DNA of 64,000 nt, taken from the NCBI GenBank assembly GCA_944389175.1, contig CALXLK010000002.1, forward strand, positions 163,083 through 227,082, read 5' to 3'. Shown here one piece after another: positions 35,467 to 43,766 of this stretch (its first letter is position 1; the number at the start of each line of letters is the position of its first letter). A program made the position numbers and the translations under genes. This DNA comes from an uncultured Opitutales bacterium (GTDB lineage: Bacteria; Verrucomicrobiota; Verrucomicrobiia; Opitutales; Intestinicryptomonadaceae). The notes under the pieces were generated by a model that was not told the DNA's origin, ran no database searches, and saw only the letters and a program-made list of their open reading frames with translations.

Positions 35467-36078
35467 ATGGTAAGGCTACGCATTAAAAGGTTTGTCCCGG
35501 TATTTTTTGCAGGCATATGTTCGGTGCTGACGGGCTGCCTTTCGGACTTCTTTGCGCCAAAGGCCGATATGGCCAAGTTTTATATTCTGGATTCCGTCGC
35601 GCAAAAGCAAAAGTATGACATCAAGGACAAGGTGGTTCTTTCTCCGGTTATTTTGTCGGGCTATCTCGACCGCCCGCAGATTACGACGCTCGACGGCTCG
35701 AACATGGCAACTATGTCCGAGTTTAACAGGTGGATTGAGCTGCCCGACGGCATGTTTACCCGCAACTTTGCCAAGTGCCTTGGCCAAAATCTCGGTTATG
35801 AGAACGTCTATATCTATCCGGAATATCCCGAAAGTTCCCAGACATGCAATGTCAGGATAAATGTTGTCAAGTGCATAGGCGCCCTTGGCGGCGAACTTGA
35901 GTTTATGACACGTTGGACTCTCGATTATGGCGGCGGCGACATTCAGGTTTACTCCTTTGAAAAGAAGATTTCCGCCGGCGACGGGTATGACGGATACGTA
36001 AACGCCATATCCGAATGTGTCTCAGAGGCTTCGGCGGCGATCGCAAAATCAATTTCCCAAAATAGCAAAAAGGAATAA
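35467..36078 (+). CDS. ABC-type transport auxiliary lipoprotein (PqiC-like)
   Basis: 203 residues. The signal peptide (MVRLRIKRFVPVFFAGICSVLTGC) ends in a lipobox LTGC. The segment FYILDSVAQ near residue 40 matches the start of the ABC_trans_aux domain, and DRPQITT corresponds to its 'YLDRPQIV' motif. Such lipoproteins accompany MCE systems (PqiC, LetA-like operons) at the outer membrane. A good AAAGGA lies 7-8 bases upstream of the ATG. It sits 10 bases after mlaD and 2 bases before fabD. Confidence 0.82.
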   Translation: MVRLRIKRFVPVFFAGICSVLTGCLSDFFAPKADMAKFYILDSVAQKQKYDIKDKVVLSPVILSGYLDRPQITTLDGSNMATMSEFNRWIELPDGMFTRNFAKCLGQNLGYENVYIYPEYPESSQTCNVRINVVKCIGALGGELEFMTRWTLDYGGGDIQVYSFEKKISAGDGYDGYVNAISECVSEASAAIAKSISQNSKKE

Positions 36079-36080
36079 AA

Positions 36081-36986
36081 ATGAAAACGGCATTATTGTT
36101 TTCCGGCCAGGGCGCCCAGAGCGTCGGCATGGCGAAAACTCTATATGAAAACTTCGATTCTGTCAGGGAGCTCTTTGACAGAGCCGATGAAACGCTTGGC
36201 TTCAAGCTCTCAAAAATATGCTTTGAAGGCCCTGCTGAGGCGTTGACCAATACCGACGTCTGTCAGCCGGCCCTTTATCTGCACGGTTTTGCTGTGGTGG
36301 AAGTCTTGCGCCAAAAGCAGATGCTAGGCGATGTGGTTTCGGCCATAGGCCTTTCTTTGGGCGAACTCACTGCGCACGCATTCGCGGGCACGTATTCGTT
36401 CGAAGACGGTCTCAGGATTGTCCGCGAGCGCGGCAGGCTCATGCAGGTTGCCTGCGAGGCCTCAAAGGGGGCCATGGCGAGCTTCATCGGCGGCACTCCG
36501 GAGGCTGTTGAGGCCTACTGCAAGGAGTTCGACGTCGACATGTCAAATCTTAACTGCCCCGGCCAGATTGTCATTTCCGGCGAGGCCGAAAAAGTTGCAG
36601 CCGCCGTTGCGGCGGCCAAAGAGCGCAAGGAGTTCAAGCTAGTAATCCCGCTTAAGGTGGCCGGCGCATATCACAGCCGCCTGATGAAGCCCGCCAGGGA
36701 CGAGTTCGAAAAATTCTTGGAGCCCATAAAATTCAACACCCCGAAGGTGAAGGTATTTACCAATGTAACAGGGGAAGAAGTTTCGGATCCCGAGCAGATA
36801 AAGAAGATGCTCGTCCGCCAGGTGACAAGCACCGTGCGCTGGGCCGACTGCATGAGGGGCGCGGCCGCCTTGGGCGTCGAGCAGTTCTACGAATGCGGTC
36901 CCGGCGGAGTTCTCGCTGGCATGGCAAAGCGCATTGACAAAGCTTACAATGTCAAAAGCTTGGCCGAAATATCCGACTTCCAATAA
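36081..36986 (+). CDS. fabD: Malonyl CoA-acyl carrier protein transacylase
   Basis: 301 residues. Motifs are FSGQGAQSVGM, the nucleophile Ser in IGLSLGELTAHAF (Leu instead of the more common His next to Ser), SNLNCPGQIVISG and the catalytic His in GAYHSRLM. FabD transfers malonyl from CoA to acyl carrier protein in fatty-acid synthesis. It is unusual to see it as the fifth gene of a lipid-transport operon; the spacing to the auxiliary lipoprotein gene is 2 bases and GGA lies upstream of its ATG. Confidence 0.95.
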   Translation: MKTALLFSGQGAQSVGMAKTLYENFDSVRELFDRADETLGFKLSKICFEGPAEALTNTDVCQPALYLHGFAVVEVLRQKQMLGDVVSAIGLSLGELTAHAFAGTYSFEDGLRIVRERGRLMQVACEASKGAMASFIGGTPEAVEAYCKEFDVDMSNLNCPGQIVISGEAEKVAAAVAAAKERKEFKLVIPLKVAGAYHSRLMKPARDEFEKFLEPIKFNTPKVKVFTNVTGEEVSDPEQIKKMLVRQVTSTVRWADCMRGAAALGVEQFYECGPGGVLAGMAKRIDKAYNVKSLAEISDFQ

Positions 36987-37005
36987 TAAATTATCGGTTT
37001 GAAAA

Positions 37006-37512
37006 ATGCGCGCGGCCTTGTTTGCAATGCTTTTTCTCTTTGCGGCGTCGGCGCGCGCGTTTTCTCCGGATATTTTTGTCGGGAGCCTCGACGAGACTTT
37101 TTATTCCCAGAAGGGTCCCGCTCTTAGAATTTCTTATTCGTCGTTTGACGTATTGGCGTATTCTAAAATTATGGGCGCAAAAGTTCCGTCCTCGTTGCGC
37201 CTAAACAATCTAAGGATTTTCGTCGAGGCTTCAAACATTACAGACGCCGAGCTTTCCTACGCAAAGATGAAAGCGCCATTTAACATATCGGCAAAAAATT
37301 TTAGCCTTTGCATTAACGGGCGCAAACGCAGGCTGACTATCGCATCCGACGGCGCGTCCTTGACGCCCATAAACACAGTGGTCTTGCGGGGAAACGTCAG
37401 GGTGTTTTCGGCGACGGGCGAGGTCAATTTTGGACAAAAAGCCTCGTTATCCCTCGAGGCAAGAACGCTCTTTCTCGATGTCGGAGACTCAAAAATAGCG
37501 TTCAAGTTTTAA
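37006..37512 (+). CDS. Small secreted beta-rich protein of unknown function
   Basis: 168 residues. A signal peptide (MRAALFAMLFLFAASARA) is followed by an all-beta-looking domain of hydrophobic/polar alternation. The C-terminal segment NTVVLRGNVRVFSATGEVNFGQKASL resembles the repeated 'GNVxV' strands of LptA/LptC-type beta-jellyroll proteins, but this is weak. It follows fabD by 19 bases and is the last gene of the lipid-transport operon, so an envelope role is plausible. I do not recognise a family. No Cys for lipidation is present. Confidence 0.6.
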   Translation: MRAALFAMLFLFAASARAFSPDIFVGSLDETFYSQKGPALRISYSSFDVLAYSKIMGAKVPSSLRLNNLRIFVEASNITDAELSYAKMKAPFNISAKNFSLCINGRKRRLTIASDGASLTPINTVVLRGNVRVFSATGEVNFGQKASLSLEARTLFLDVGDSKIAFKF

Positions 37513-38053
37513 GAACGCATACGACATCTGCAGTTTTTTTTCTTCCGTTTCCTATTTTTGCCTGCGCGCCATACGCATTTGTTGGCTTTTTTCGCGCCCC
37601 TCCCGTCAAGTTGGCTCGATGTTTTAAAAAGCAAGTGTTGCGGTAAAATTGTCGGAGTATTATTTGTCGGGGCGTTTTGCATCTCGCGCCGAATATGCAT
37701 TAAAACATATGCGGCATATCCTGCTATAATCCGGGGCGCCTTTGGCGCCGAATGCAATAGCTTATTGCCTGTGTTCTCCTCTCTATTTATATGTGCGCCT
37801 CATAGAGACCCATTGCACTGCTTGTGTATAGGCTGTATTTGGCGCATGTTTTTTTAGCATTTTTTGAAAATGCAGGAGGCTTGCGACGCTCCCTTATTGC
37901 AAAACTTTCGGCTTGCGCGCTTAAATAGACTATAGTTTCCCCTCTATCGTAGCGACAGACCTACTCTTGTTTTACGGGGAAAACGCAATCTTGAGCGGCT
38001 AAAAGGCGCATTTTTGCGGGGCGGGCAATGAAATTTTCGCGCGGTAGTCTAAT
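37513..38053. other. Intergenic region with no recognised gene
   Basis: Between the convergent ends of the fabD operon and waaA. It is low in coding signal; several minus-strand frames of 69-83 codons have no start signals and compositional bias, and I found no tRNA or known RNA motif. Confidence 0.55.
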
Positions 38054-38119
38054 GAAAAAAAAGTCCCCGCATTGAGGCCTTGGGGCGGCGGAAGTTACCG
38101 CGTGTTACCAGATGCGGGG
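38054..38119 (-). terminator. Structured terminator after waaA
   Basis: Read on the minus strand: ATGCGGGG / CCCCGCAT arms enclosing an internal hairpin (GCGG AAGTTA CCGC), followed by ACTTTTTTTT. It lies about 28 bases after the waaA stop. Confidence 0.6.
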
Positions 38120-38147
38120 GGGGTGCAATAAAATGCTTTGTGCTAAA

Positions 38148-39413
38148 TTACTGGAGATTTGATATGGCAGCCAGAGTCCTATCTGTAGCGCCTTCGTTTT
38201 GGGCATGCCAAAGGCGCCCGGCCTTCGACATTTTTTTTCTCTCCCCGGCGTCGAGTGCCAAGCGGCATAAGGCTTCTATTGCCTCGCGCGGGGTGTCGAC
38301 TTTTACGGCGGCTCCGGCTTCCTCCAGTTTTTTGCAGACCTGCTTGAAATTTGTCATCTTGTTGCCGTAGACCATTGGTACCCCCGCAGCGGCGGCGTCT
38401 ATAGGAGACTGGCCGCCGTCATGGCCAAACAGGCTTTTGCCGATATAGGCCAGATCGGCAAGCGCAGTAAATGTGCGCAACTCTCCAGTCGTGTCGGCAA
38501 GATAAATGAGATTGCCCTTTGGCGCCTGTTTTGACTGCGTCCTCACGCAATGCGGGAAAGCCTCTATTTCGAGCTTTATTTCGTTCCTGCGCTCGGCGTG
38601 GCGGGGTACAAGCAACAGGCGGCAGTCAAGCCCGTCGGCTCTCAACTTTTGCATCGCCTCAACGAGCATGCCTTCCTCTCCCTTCCATGTGGAGGAGCCA
38701 AGCAGGATAAACGACGTCTCTTCAAAGCCCATTTCGGCTATCAGCGCCTTTTTGCGCGCGCTGTCCATATCTACGCCGGGAGTGTCAAACTTAATGTTGC
38801 CGGTAAGAGTCAACTTATCGCAGTCTATTCCCAACTGTTTAAATCTGCCCAAGTCTGCCTCGTTGGAGACGCATATTTTTTTGAAGTGTCCAAACATTCT
38901 GCGCGCCAGCGCGGGAAACTTTTTGTAGCGCGAAAAGCTCTTGTCGGAAAGCCTCGCATTGATGAGAACTGCCGGAATGCCGCGCGTCTTCGCCTGGTGC
39001 AGGTGTTCCGGCCAGATTTCCCCCTCCATCATTATGCAAACATCGGGGTTTATGGCCCTCCACGCCGCCGCGCTGAAAGGGGCAAAGTCTATCGGAAACA
39101 CGGCGCTGGCAAGGCAATCGCGGGCGTATTTGCCCTTGAGAAGCGCGTACGCGGTGCTCGTGGTCGTGGTGACAACCACCTCCCAGCCCGCCGCGGAGAG
39201 CTTTTTTACAAGCGGCATAACCGCATCGACCTCGCCGACGCTTACAGCCTGAACCCACGCGCGCCTGGCCCTTTTGGGACCCATATCGGGGATAAATCCG
39301 AGCCTGTGCGAGAAGTCTTTGGCGTAGCCGCCGCGCTTGAGCATTCTCAGCGCGTAGTACGGGAATGCCAGAATGAAAGCAGGCACAAAAAGAATTCTAT
39401 AAAGCCAGATCAT
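38148..39413 (-). CDS. waaA: 3-deoxy-D-manno-octulosonic acid (Kdo) transferase
   Basis: 421 residues, the standard length of GT30. One N-terminal membrane anchor (MIWLYRILFVPAFILAFPYYA) is followed by two Rossmann-like domains. Signature segments are RLGF, VQAVSVGEVDAV, the catalytic Glu in MEGEIWPEHL, LINARLSDKS, LLGSSTWKGEE and GQSPIDAAAAGVPMVYG. It adds Kdo to lipid A precursors at the inner leaflet of the inner membrane, which shows that the organism makes LPS or a truncated LPS. The start is 3 bases after the ketoacyl synthase stop, so the genes are co-transcribed. Confidence 0.95.
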   Translation of the reverse strand: MIWLYRILFVPAFILAFPYYALRMLKRGGYAKDFSHRLGFIPDMGPKRARRAWVQAVSVGEVDAVMPLVKKLSAAGWEVVVTTTTSTAYALLKGKYARDCLASAVFPIDFAPFSAAAWRAINPDVCIMMEGEIWPEHLHQAKTRGIPAVLINARLSDKSFSRYKKFPALARRMFGHFKKICVSNEADLGRFKQLGIDCDKLTLTGNIKFDTPGVDMDSARKKALIAEMGFEETSFILLGSSTWKGEEGMLVEAMQKLRADGLDCRLLLVPRHAERRNEIKLEIEAFPHCVRTQSKQAPKGNLIYLADTTGELRTFTALADLAYIGKSLFGHDGGQSPIDAAAAGVPMVYGNKMTNFKQVCKKLEEAGAAVKVDTPREAIEALCRLALDAGERKKMSKAGRLWHAQNEGATDRTLAAISNLQ

Positions 39414-39415
39414 AC

Positions 39416-40669
39416 CTAGCGCTGAAATACTATCGCAGTATTTGCGCCGCCGAAGCCGCTGCTAAGCGACAGCGCAACGCCCGGGCCGTACGGGAGAGTC
39501 TTTGTAATGATGTTTAGACCCTTGGCGGCCTCGTCCAATTCGCTTATGTGCGCCGATCCGGGCGTAAAGTTTTCCTTCATGGCCATGGCGCAGAAAGCGG
39601 CTTCCATTACGCCCGCCAGAGAGAGACCGTGGCCCGTTATGGCCTTCGTGCTGCTTATGGCGGTTTTCGACCCCTCTCCAAATACGCGCTTTATAGCCTT
39701 GAGTTCGGCGGCGTCTCCTATGGGCGTGGAAGTCGCGTGGGCGTTTATGTAGTCGACGTCCGCGGCCGTTATGCCGGCGTCTTTTAAGGCGTTTTGAGTG
39801 GCGTTAAAGACTCCGTCGCCGTCGGGCTGCGGTATGGCTACGTTGTATCCGTCGCTGGCCTGTCCCCAGCCGAGAATCTTTCCGTAGATTTTGGCGTTTC
39901 GGGCTTTCGCCGTCTCCTCTTCCTCAATGACCATTACAACACCCCCGCCGCAGCCGACAAAGCCGTTTCTGTGCTTGTCGAATGGCCGCGAGGCCGTTTC
40001 GGGATCGGCGCTGGTGCTCAGCGCCCTCATTCCGGCAAAAGGCAGCAGAGTGCGGTAGTCGCCGTCTTCCCCGCCGACTACGAACATCCTCTTTTGGCGC
40101 CCGTGCCTTATTTCGTCGACGGCAAAGCCAAGCGCGTGCGAACTGCTGGCGCAAGCCGATACAAAACCGCATCCGGCACCCTTTATCTTGAAGGCCGATA
40201 CCAAGTTAAACGAAAGCGTTCCGGCTATCGAGCAGATTATTCCAAACGGATTTGCCCGCGCTATCGGACTCGAGTCGAGTTTGCGCATGTGGTGGTACAT
40301 CATCGTCGTGGATCCGGCCGAGGCCGTGTACATGCCGGTATCGAGATTTGAAACTTCCTCCTCGGTTAGGTTTGCATCGGCAATGGCCTGCTTCATGGCG
40401 CAGAAAGCGTAGAGGCAGTGGGGGGCCAATCCGCGCAGCACGTCGCGGCGGATCCTGTATTGCGGAGGGTATATCCAGTCTTCCTGGTCGGTGCTGGAAA
40501 CATCGAAGTCTTTAATTGTGCCCACGCACTTTACCGGTATCGAGTCGGGCTCAAACGGCGGATAAAGTTCGATTCCGTTCTTTAGCTCTATTAGGGACTC
40601 TTTTACGCTCGCGTAGTCGTTGCCTATGCTTGTTACAAATCCCAATCCTGTTATTACGACGTTTTTCAT
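39416..40669 (-). CDS. Beta-ketoacyl-ACP synthase (FabF/KAS II family)
   Basis: 417 residues from ATG at 40669 (MKNVVITGLGFVTSIG), which is the conventional start; an in-frame ATG at 40681 would overlap the dehydratase gene. The active site is Cys-His-His: Cys in VSACASSSHALG, His in NAHATSTPIGD, and Lys/His in SSTKAITGHGLS. It condenses malonyl-ACP with acyl-ACP. Sequence differs from housekeeping FabF at several consensus positions (for example NAHAT in place of NAHGT), so a specialised lipid is possible. It lies with a FabZ-like dehydratase and waaA, but no acyl carrier protein gene is in the window. Confidence 0.88.
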   Translation of the reverse strand: MKNVVITGLGFVTSIGNDYASVKESLIELKNGIELYPPFEPDSIPVKCVGTIKDFDVSSTDQEDWIYPPQYRIRRDVLRGLAPHCLYAFCAMKQAIADANLTEEEVSNLDTGMYTASAGSTTMMYHHMRKLDSSPIARANPFGIICSIAGTLSFNLVSAFKIKGAGCGFVSACASSSHALGFAVDEIRHGRQKRMFVVGGEDGDYRTLLPFAGMRALSTSADPETASRPFDKHRNGFVGCGGGVVMVIEEEETAKARNAKIYGKILGWGQASDGYNVAIPQPDGDGVFNATQNALKDAGITAADVDYINAHATSTPIGDAAELKAIKRVFGEGSKTAISSTKAITGHGLSLAGVMEAAFCAMAMKENFTPGSAHISELDEAAKGLNIITKTLPYGPGVALSLSSGFGGANTAIVFQR

Positions 40670-40670
40670 A

Positions 40671-41126
40671 TTATTTAACATAGTCGAAAGTTAAAGTTAT
40701 CATTTCAGCCGAGGCCGCTTTTTGCCCGGCTATGCGCATCTCTCCGGAAAATCTCGCTATGGGGTAGCGCATCTTTTCCACTTTGGCGGTGCATTCCATG
40801 ACTTCGCCGGGGCGGCATATCCGCTGGCAACGGCAACCGTCGGCCGATATAAAGAATATCTTTTTCGAGTCGACGTCTGCGCCTATGTTGCTGTCCCCGC
40901 TTTTAAGCAGGTACAGTACTCCAAGCTGCCCCAGCGTTTCAAGCATTAATGTCCCCGGAAATACGGGGTTTCCCTTGAAGTGCCCCTTGAAGAACACTTC
41001 GTCCTCCCTTATTTTGTAGACTGCGCTTATTTTGCCCTCTTCCACGACGGCTTCGTCTATAAACAGGAAAGGGGGCTGCTGCGGCATTACCGCAAGGATT
41101 TGCTCTTTTGTCAATTTTGTACCCAT
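40671..41126 (-). CDS. 3-hydroxyacyl-ACP dehydratase (FabZ-like hotdog fold)
   Basis: 151 residues. The opening LTKEQILAVMPQQPPFLFIDE and the active-site segment GHFKGNPVFPGTLMLETLGQ carry the catalytic His and Glu of FabZ. It dehydrates 3-hydroxyacyl-ACP to trans-2-enoyl-ACP. Residue order beyond the active helix, including CRPGEVMECTAKVEKMRYPIA, is FabZ-like. It lies between a DNA glycosylase (18 bases upstream) and a ketoacyl synthase (1 base downstream), suggesting a two-gene lipid module. Whether it is the housekeeping enzyme or a specialised one cannot be told. Confidence 0.85.
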   Translation of the reverse strand: MGTKLTKEQILAVMPQQPPFLFIDEAVVEEGKISAVYKIREDEVFFKGHFKGNPVFPGTLMLETLGQLGVLYLLKSGDSNIGADVDSKKIFFISADGCRCQRICRPGEVMECTAKVEKMRYPIARFSGEMRIAGQKAASAEMITLTFDYVK

Positions 41127-41144
41127 AGCTGTCTTTTTATGTTT

Positions 41145-42032
41145 CTAAAGTAGCCCGTTGCGCTTTGCGGCAAATATCGCCTGCTGGGCGAACCCCGCGT
41201 AGTCGGGGAATTTTCGCGCGGCGAAATCCCTAATTTTTTGCGGGTTGTCCGGCGTGCCGTAGAGCTCTTTCATCGCCTTGCGCACCCATGTGTCCACGGG
41301 AAAAGCCTCCATGCGCGCGCAGCCGAAAAGCAAAATGCAGTCGGCGACTTTGTCTCCGACGCCCGATAGCCCGAGCAGGTATTTTTTCGCCTCCGCGTAC
41401 GGCATTTGCCGCAAATTTTCCGCCTCGAACTTTTCGGCGGTTATCTTTTTTGAAGTAGAGCTCAGATACGCCGCGCGAAATCCGAGCCCGCATTTTAGAA
41501 TCTCTGATACGTCGGCGCGCGCAAGCCTTTCAAACGTCGGCAGCGCGCGGTATCCGGGGCAGATTTCTTCGCCGAAGCGCCCGGCCAAGGCCCTGACGCA
41601 CCTCTTTATTTGAATTATGCGCTTGCTCGACGAGCATATAAACCCGATTATCGCCTCCGCCGGGTCTTGGCGCAGAATCCTAAGCGTGGGGTATATCTCC
41701 AGCGCTTTTATAACCGCGGCGTCTCCGGTTTGCGCGAGGCTTTCGCGCATTTTGCCGTAGTCGGTGTCGCAATCGAGATATTTGCGCACTTTGGGGATGC
41801 AGGCGCGCGCGTCAAGGCACTCCGGGAAAGAGGCCTCCGGCACGCCTTCGGCATTTAGGCGAAGCCGCGCGGCAACTCCGCCAAAAAAGCCTTCGAACTC
41901 ATTTTCATTCCCGGTGGAATTCCATGAAAAGGCCTGGCCGCCGTCCATAGTTTCGCGCCAGTCTAGCGCGGTGAATCGCACGTCGGCAACCGGCTCGAAT
42001 TTAGTCCACGAAATCTGGCGGGAATCTTCCAT
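41145..42032 (-). CDS. ogg: OGG1-type 8-oxoguanine DNA glycosylase/AP lyase
   Basis: 295 residues. The N-terminal OGG_N-like domain includes GGQAFSW (30-37), then QDPAEAIIGFICSSS (122-136), the helix-hairpin-helix LSGVGDKVADCILLFG with catalytic Lys228, and Asp247 in FPVDTWV. These match Lys249 and Asp268 of human OGG1. It removes oxidised guanine from DNA and nicks the abasic site. OGG1-type enzymes are less common in bacteria than MutM, so this is a point of interest. It starts at the base after the lipoprotein gene's stop. Confidence 0.9.
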   Translation of the reverse strand: MEDSRQISWTKFEPVADVRFTALDWRETMDGGQAFSWNSTGNENEFEGFFGGVAARLRLNAEGVPEASFPECLDARACIPKVRKYLDCDTDYGKMRESLAQTGDAAVIKALEIYPTLRILRQDPAEAIIGFICSSSKRIIQIKRCVRALAGRFGEEICPGYRALPTFERLARADVSEILKCGLGFRAAYLSSTSKKITAEKFEAENLRQMPYAEAKKYLLGLSGVGDKVADCILLFGCARMEAFPVDTWVRKAMKELYGTPDNPQKIRDFAARKFPDYAGFAQQAIFAAKRNGLL

Positions 42033-42590
42033 TTATCTTTTGTATTCGGGAACCGACTTCATGTCCCAAAGCCACGACTGGTGGGTGGTGATGGGCTTCC
42101 CCTTGGGGTCGAATACCTCTATCTTCCACGCCAAAATTTGTTGGCTTACCTTCGCTGCGTCCTTCCCGGTCACGCCGAGGACGAGCTCGCGCAGAAGGCT
42201 TGAATCCTCGGGCACCTTAAAGTCGAATTCCTGCGCGCAGGCATTGCCTTTTACATGCAGCCACAACTTCACAAGAGAGCCCTTTTGTATGTTCATTTCG
42301 TACGTCTTGAACATGATATAGTAATACCAGCCCGTGCGGTTTTGCGCGTCCGTAAACAGAAAAAGCCTTCCGTGCCCGAAGAATTTGCCCGTGAGAACCT
42401 CCCATATGGAGCGCGTCTGGTCTTCGTCCAGGTGCTTTATGTGGAAGTCGGATATCTGGTGCTCGTTTGCCGGATTTGAAATCGAATCCTTGTACGAACG
42501 CCTGTCTTGCTGCCCTTTCGTTTCGACTCCGGAACAGCTCGACAGCGCTACAATGGCCGCCAGCGCCGCAAAAATTCTTACCATATTCAT
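42033..42590 (-). CDS. Lipoprotein of unknown function
   Basis: 185 residues; MNMVRIFAALAAIVALSSCSG is a lipoprotein signal with lipobox LSSC (ATG at 42584, the third codon, is also possible). The mature part alternates charged and aromatic residues (DEDQTRSIWEVLTGKFFGHG, FTDAQNRTGWYYYIMFKTYE) and is rich in Trp/Tyr, with no domain I can name. It abuts the ogg gene with no spacer (stop TAA then ATG). An envelope location is inferred from the signal only; a functional link to DNA repair is not implied by this. Confidence 0.6.
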   Translation of the reverse strand: MNMVRIFAALAAIVALSSCSGVETKGQQDRRSYKDSISNPANEHQISDFHIKHLDEDQTRSIWEVLTGKFFGHGRLFLFTDAQNRTGWYYYIMFKTYEMNIQKGSLVKLWLHVKGNACAQEFDFKVPEDSSLLRELVLGVTGKDAAKVSQQILAWKIEVFDPKGKPITTHQSWLWDMKSVPEYKR

Positions 42591-42776
42591 ATCGCCGATA
42601 TTCTGAACTTCGCGCGCAAATCGTCAAGCCTTAGTTGATGTGTCCGCCTCCAATTGCCTCGGCGCGGCTTTTTTATATCGGGCGCTTGATAGGCAGATTG
42701 AAATCCCCGGCGCGCTAAAACGGCCTTCGAGCAAAAAAAGATTGAATAAAAAGAGGTATTATATTTTGATATAACC

Positions 42777-43766
42777 ATGAAAAATACACGTATTTTGTCG
42801 GCGATATGCGCGGCTATTCTGGCCGTATGCGGGCTTTCCTCCTGCTCGAAACAGCAGTCGAATGTAGTTAGAATCGGGCATTTCCCGAACATATCGCATG
42901 CTCAGGCGCTTGTCGCCCACAACCTTTCAAGGCAGGGCAAGGGCTGGTTTGAGCAGCGCGTTGGCAAAGACGTGGAAATACAATGGGCGCTCTTTAACGC
43001 CGGGCCCAGCGCAATGGAGTCGCTGCTTTCGGGCGCCGTCGATGTCACGTACGTAGGTCCCAGCCCGGCAATCAACGCCTTCGCCAGGACGGGCGGGGAA
43101 GACGTGCGCATAATAGCGGGCTCGGCCGACGGCGGTGCGTCGCTCGTGGTTGATCCGAAAAAAAACATAACCAAGCCTTCGGACTTTAAAGGCAAACGCA
43201 TAGGCACGCCCCAACTGGGCAATACCCAGGATGTCGCATGCCGGGCGTGGCTTGCGGAAAACGGCATGAATGTGACACTTACCGGGGGCGATGCCTTTGT
43301 TATTGCAACTCCGAATCCCGAGCAGCTGCAGCTTTTTAGAAGCGGTTCTCTCGACGCAGTTTGGACGGTCGAGCCGTGGGTGACGCGCCTCGTCGACGAG
43401 GCGGGCGGAAAAATCTACCTGCAGCAAAACGATACCGTCACGACCGTTCTCGTCGCGGGCCAAAAGATACTAAAGGAGCGCCCCGAATTCATCAAGAAGC
43501 TCGTGGCCGCCCACGAAGAGCTCACCCGCTGGATAAACGAAAATCCGCAGGAGGCCCAGAAACTGGTTCACGCCGAACTTCAGGCGCTCACGGGCGGCAA
43601 GATTTCCCTCGATCTGGTGAAAAAAGCGTGGCCGCGCCTGATATTTACTTCGCAAATGAACCCGAAGGGGCTTCAGGACTTTGTCGATAGCGCGTACAAA
43701 TCGAAGCTGCTTAAAAACAGGGTGGATGTTAAAAATTTATTCCATAAAGTAGATGAGTCTAAATAA
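42777..43766 (+). CDS. ABC transporter substrate-binding lipoprotein (SsuA/TauA/NrtA type)
   Basis: 329 residues. Signal MKNTRILSAICAAILAVCGLSSC has lipobox LSSC. The mature protein has the NMT1/SsuA-like fold: VRIGHFPNISHAQALVAHNL, GAVDVTYVGPSPAINAF and TGGDAFVIATPNPEQLQLF. Family members bind aliphatic sulfonates, taurine, nitrate or thiamine precursors. It is anchored as a lipoprotein, though Gram-negative SsuA is usually soluble; this is seen in other bacterial groups too. The ATPase gene starts 14 bases before its stop. Which ligand is bound cannot be fixed. Confidence 0.88.
   Translation: MKNTRILSAICAAILAVCGLSSCSKQQSNVVRIGHFPNISHAQALVAHNLSRQGKGWFEQRVGKDVEIQWALFNAGPSAMESLLSGAVDVTYVGPSPAINAFARTGGEDVRIIAGSADGGASLVVDPKKNITKPSDFKGKRIGTPQLGNTQDVACRAWLAENGMNVTLTGGDAFVIATPNPEQLQLFRSGSLDAVWTVEPWVTRLVDEAGGKIYLQQNDTVTTVLVAGQKILKERPEFIKKLVAAHEELTRWINENPQEAQKLVHAELQALTGGKISLDLVKKAWPRLIFTSQMNPKGLQDFVDSAYKSKLLKNRVDVKNLFHKVDESK

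Noticed and set aside
37509..37857. Short frames on both strands after the small secreted protein
   Set aside because: No ribosome binding sites and unusual composition; treated as intergenic.
38063..38119. Possible SRP RNA (GTGTTACCAG and GGCGGAAG words)
   Set aside because: The words appear in the wrong order for bacterial SRP RNA and the GGAAG tetraloop arm is missing; a terminator is the simpler reading.
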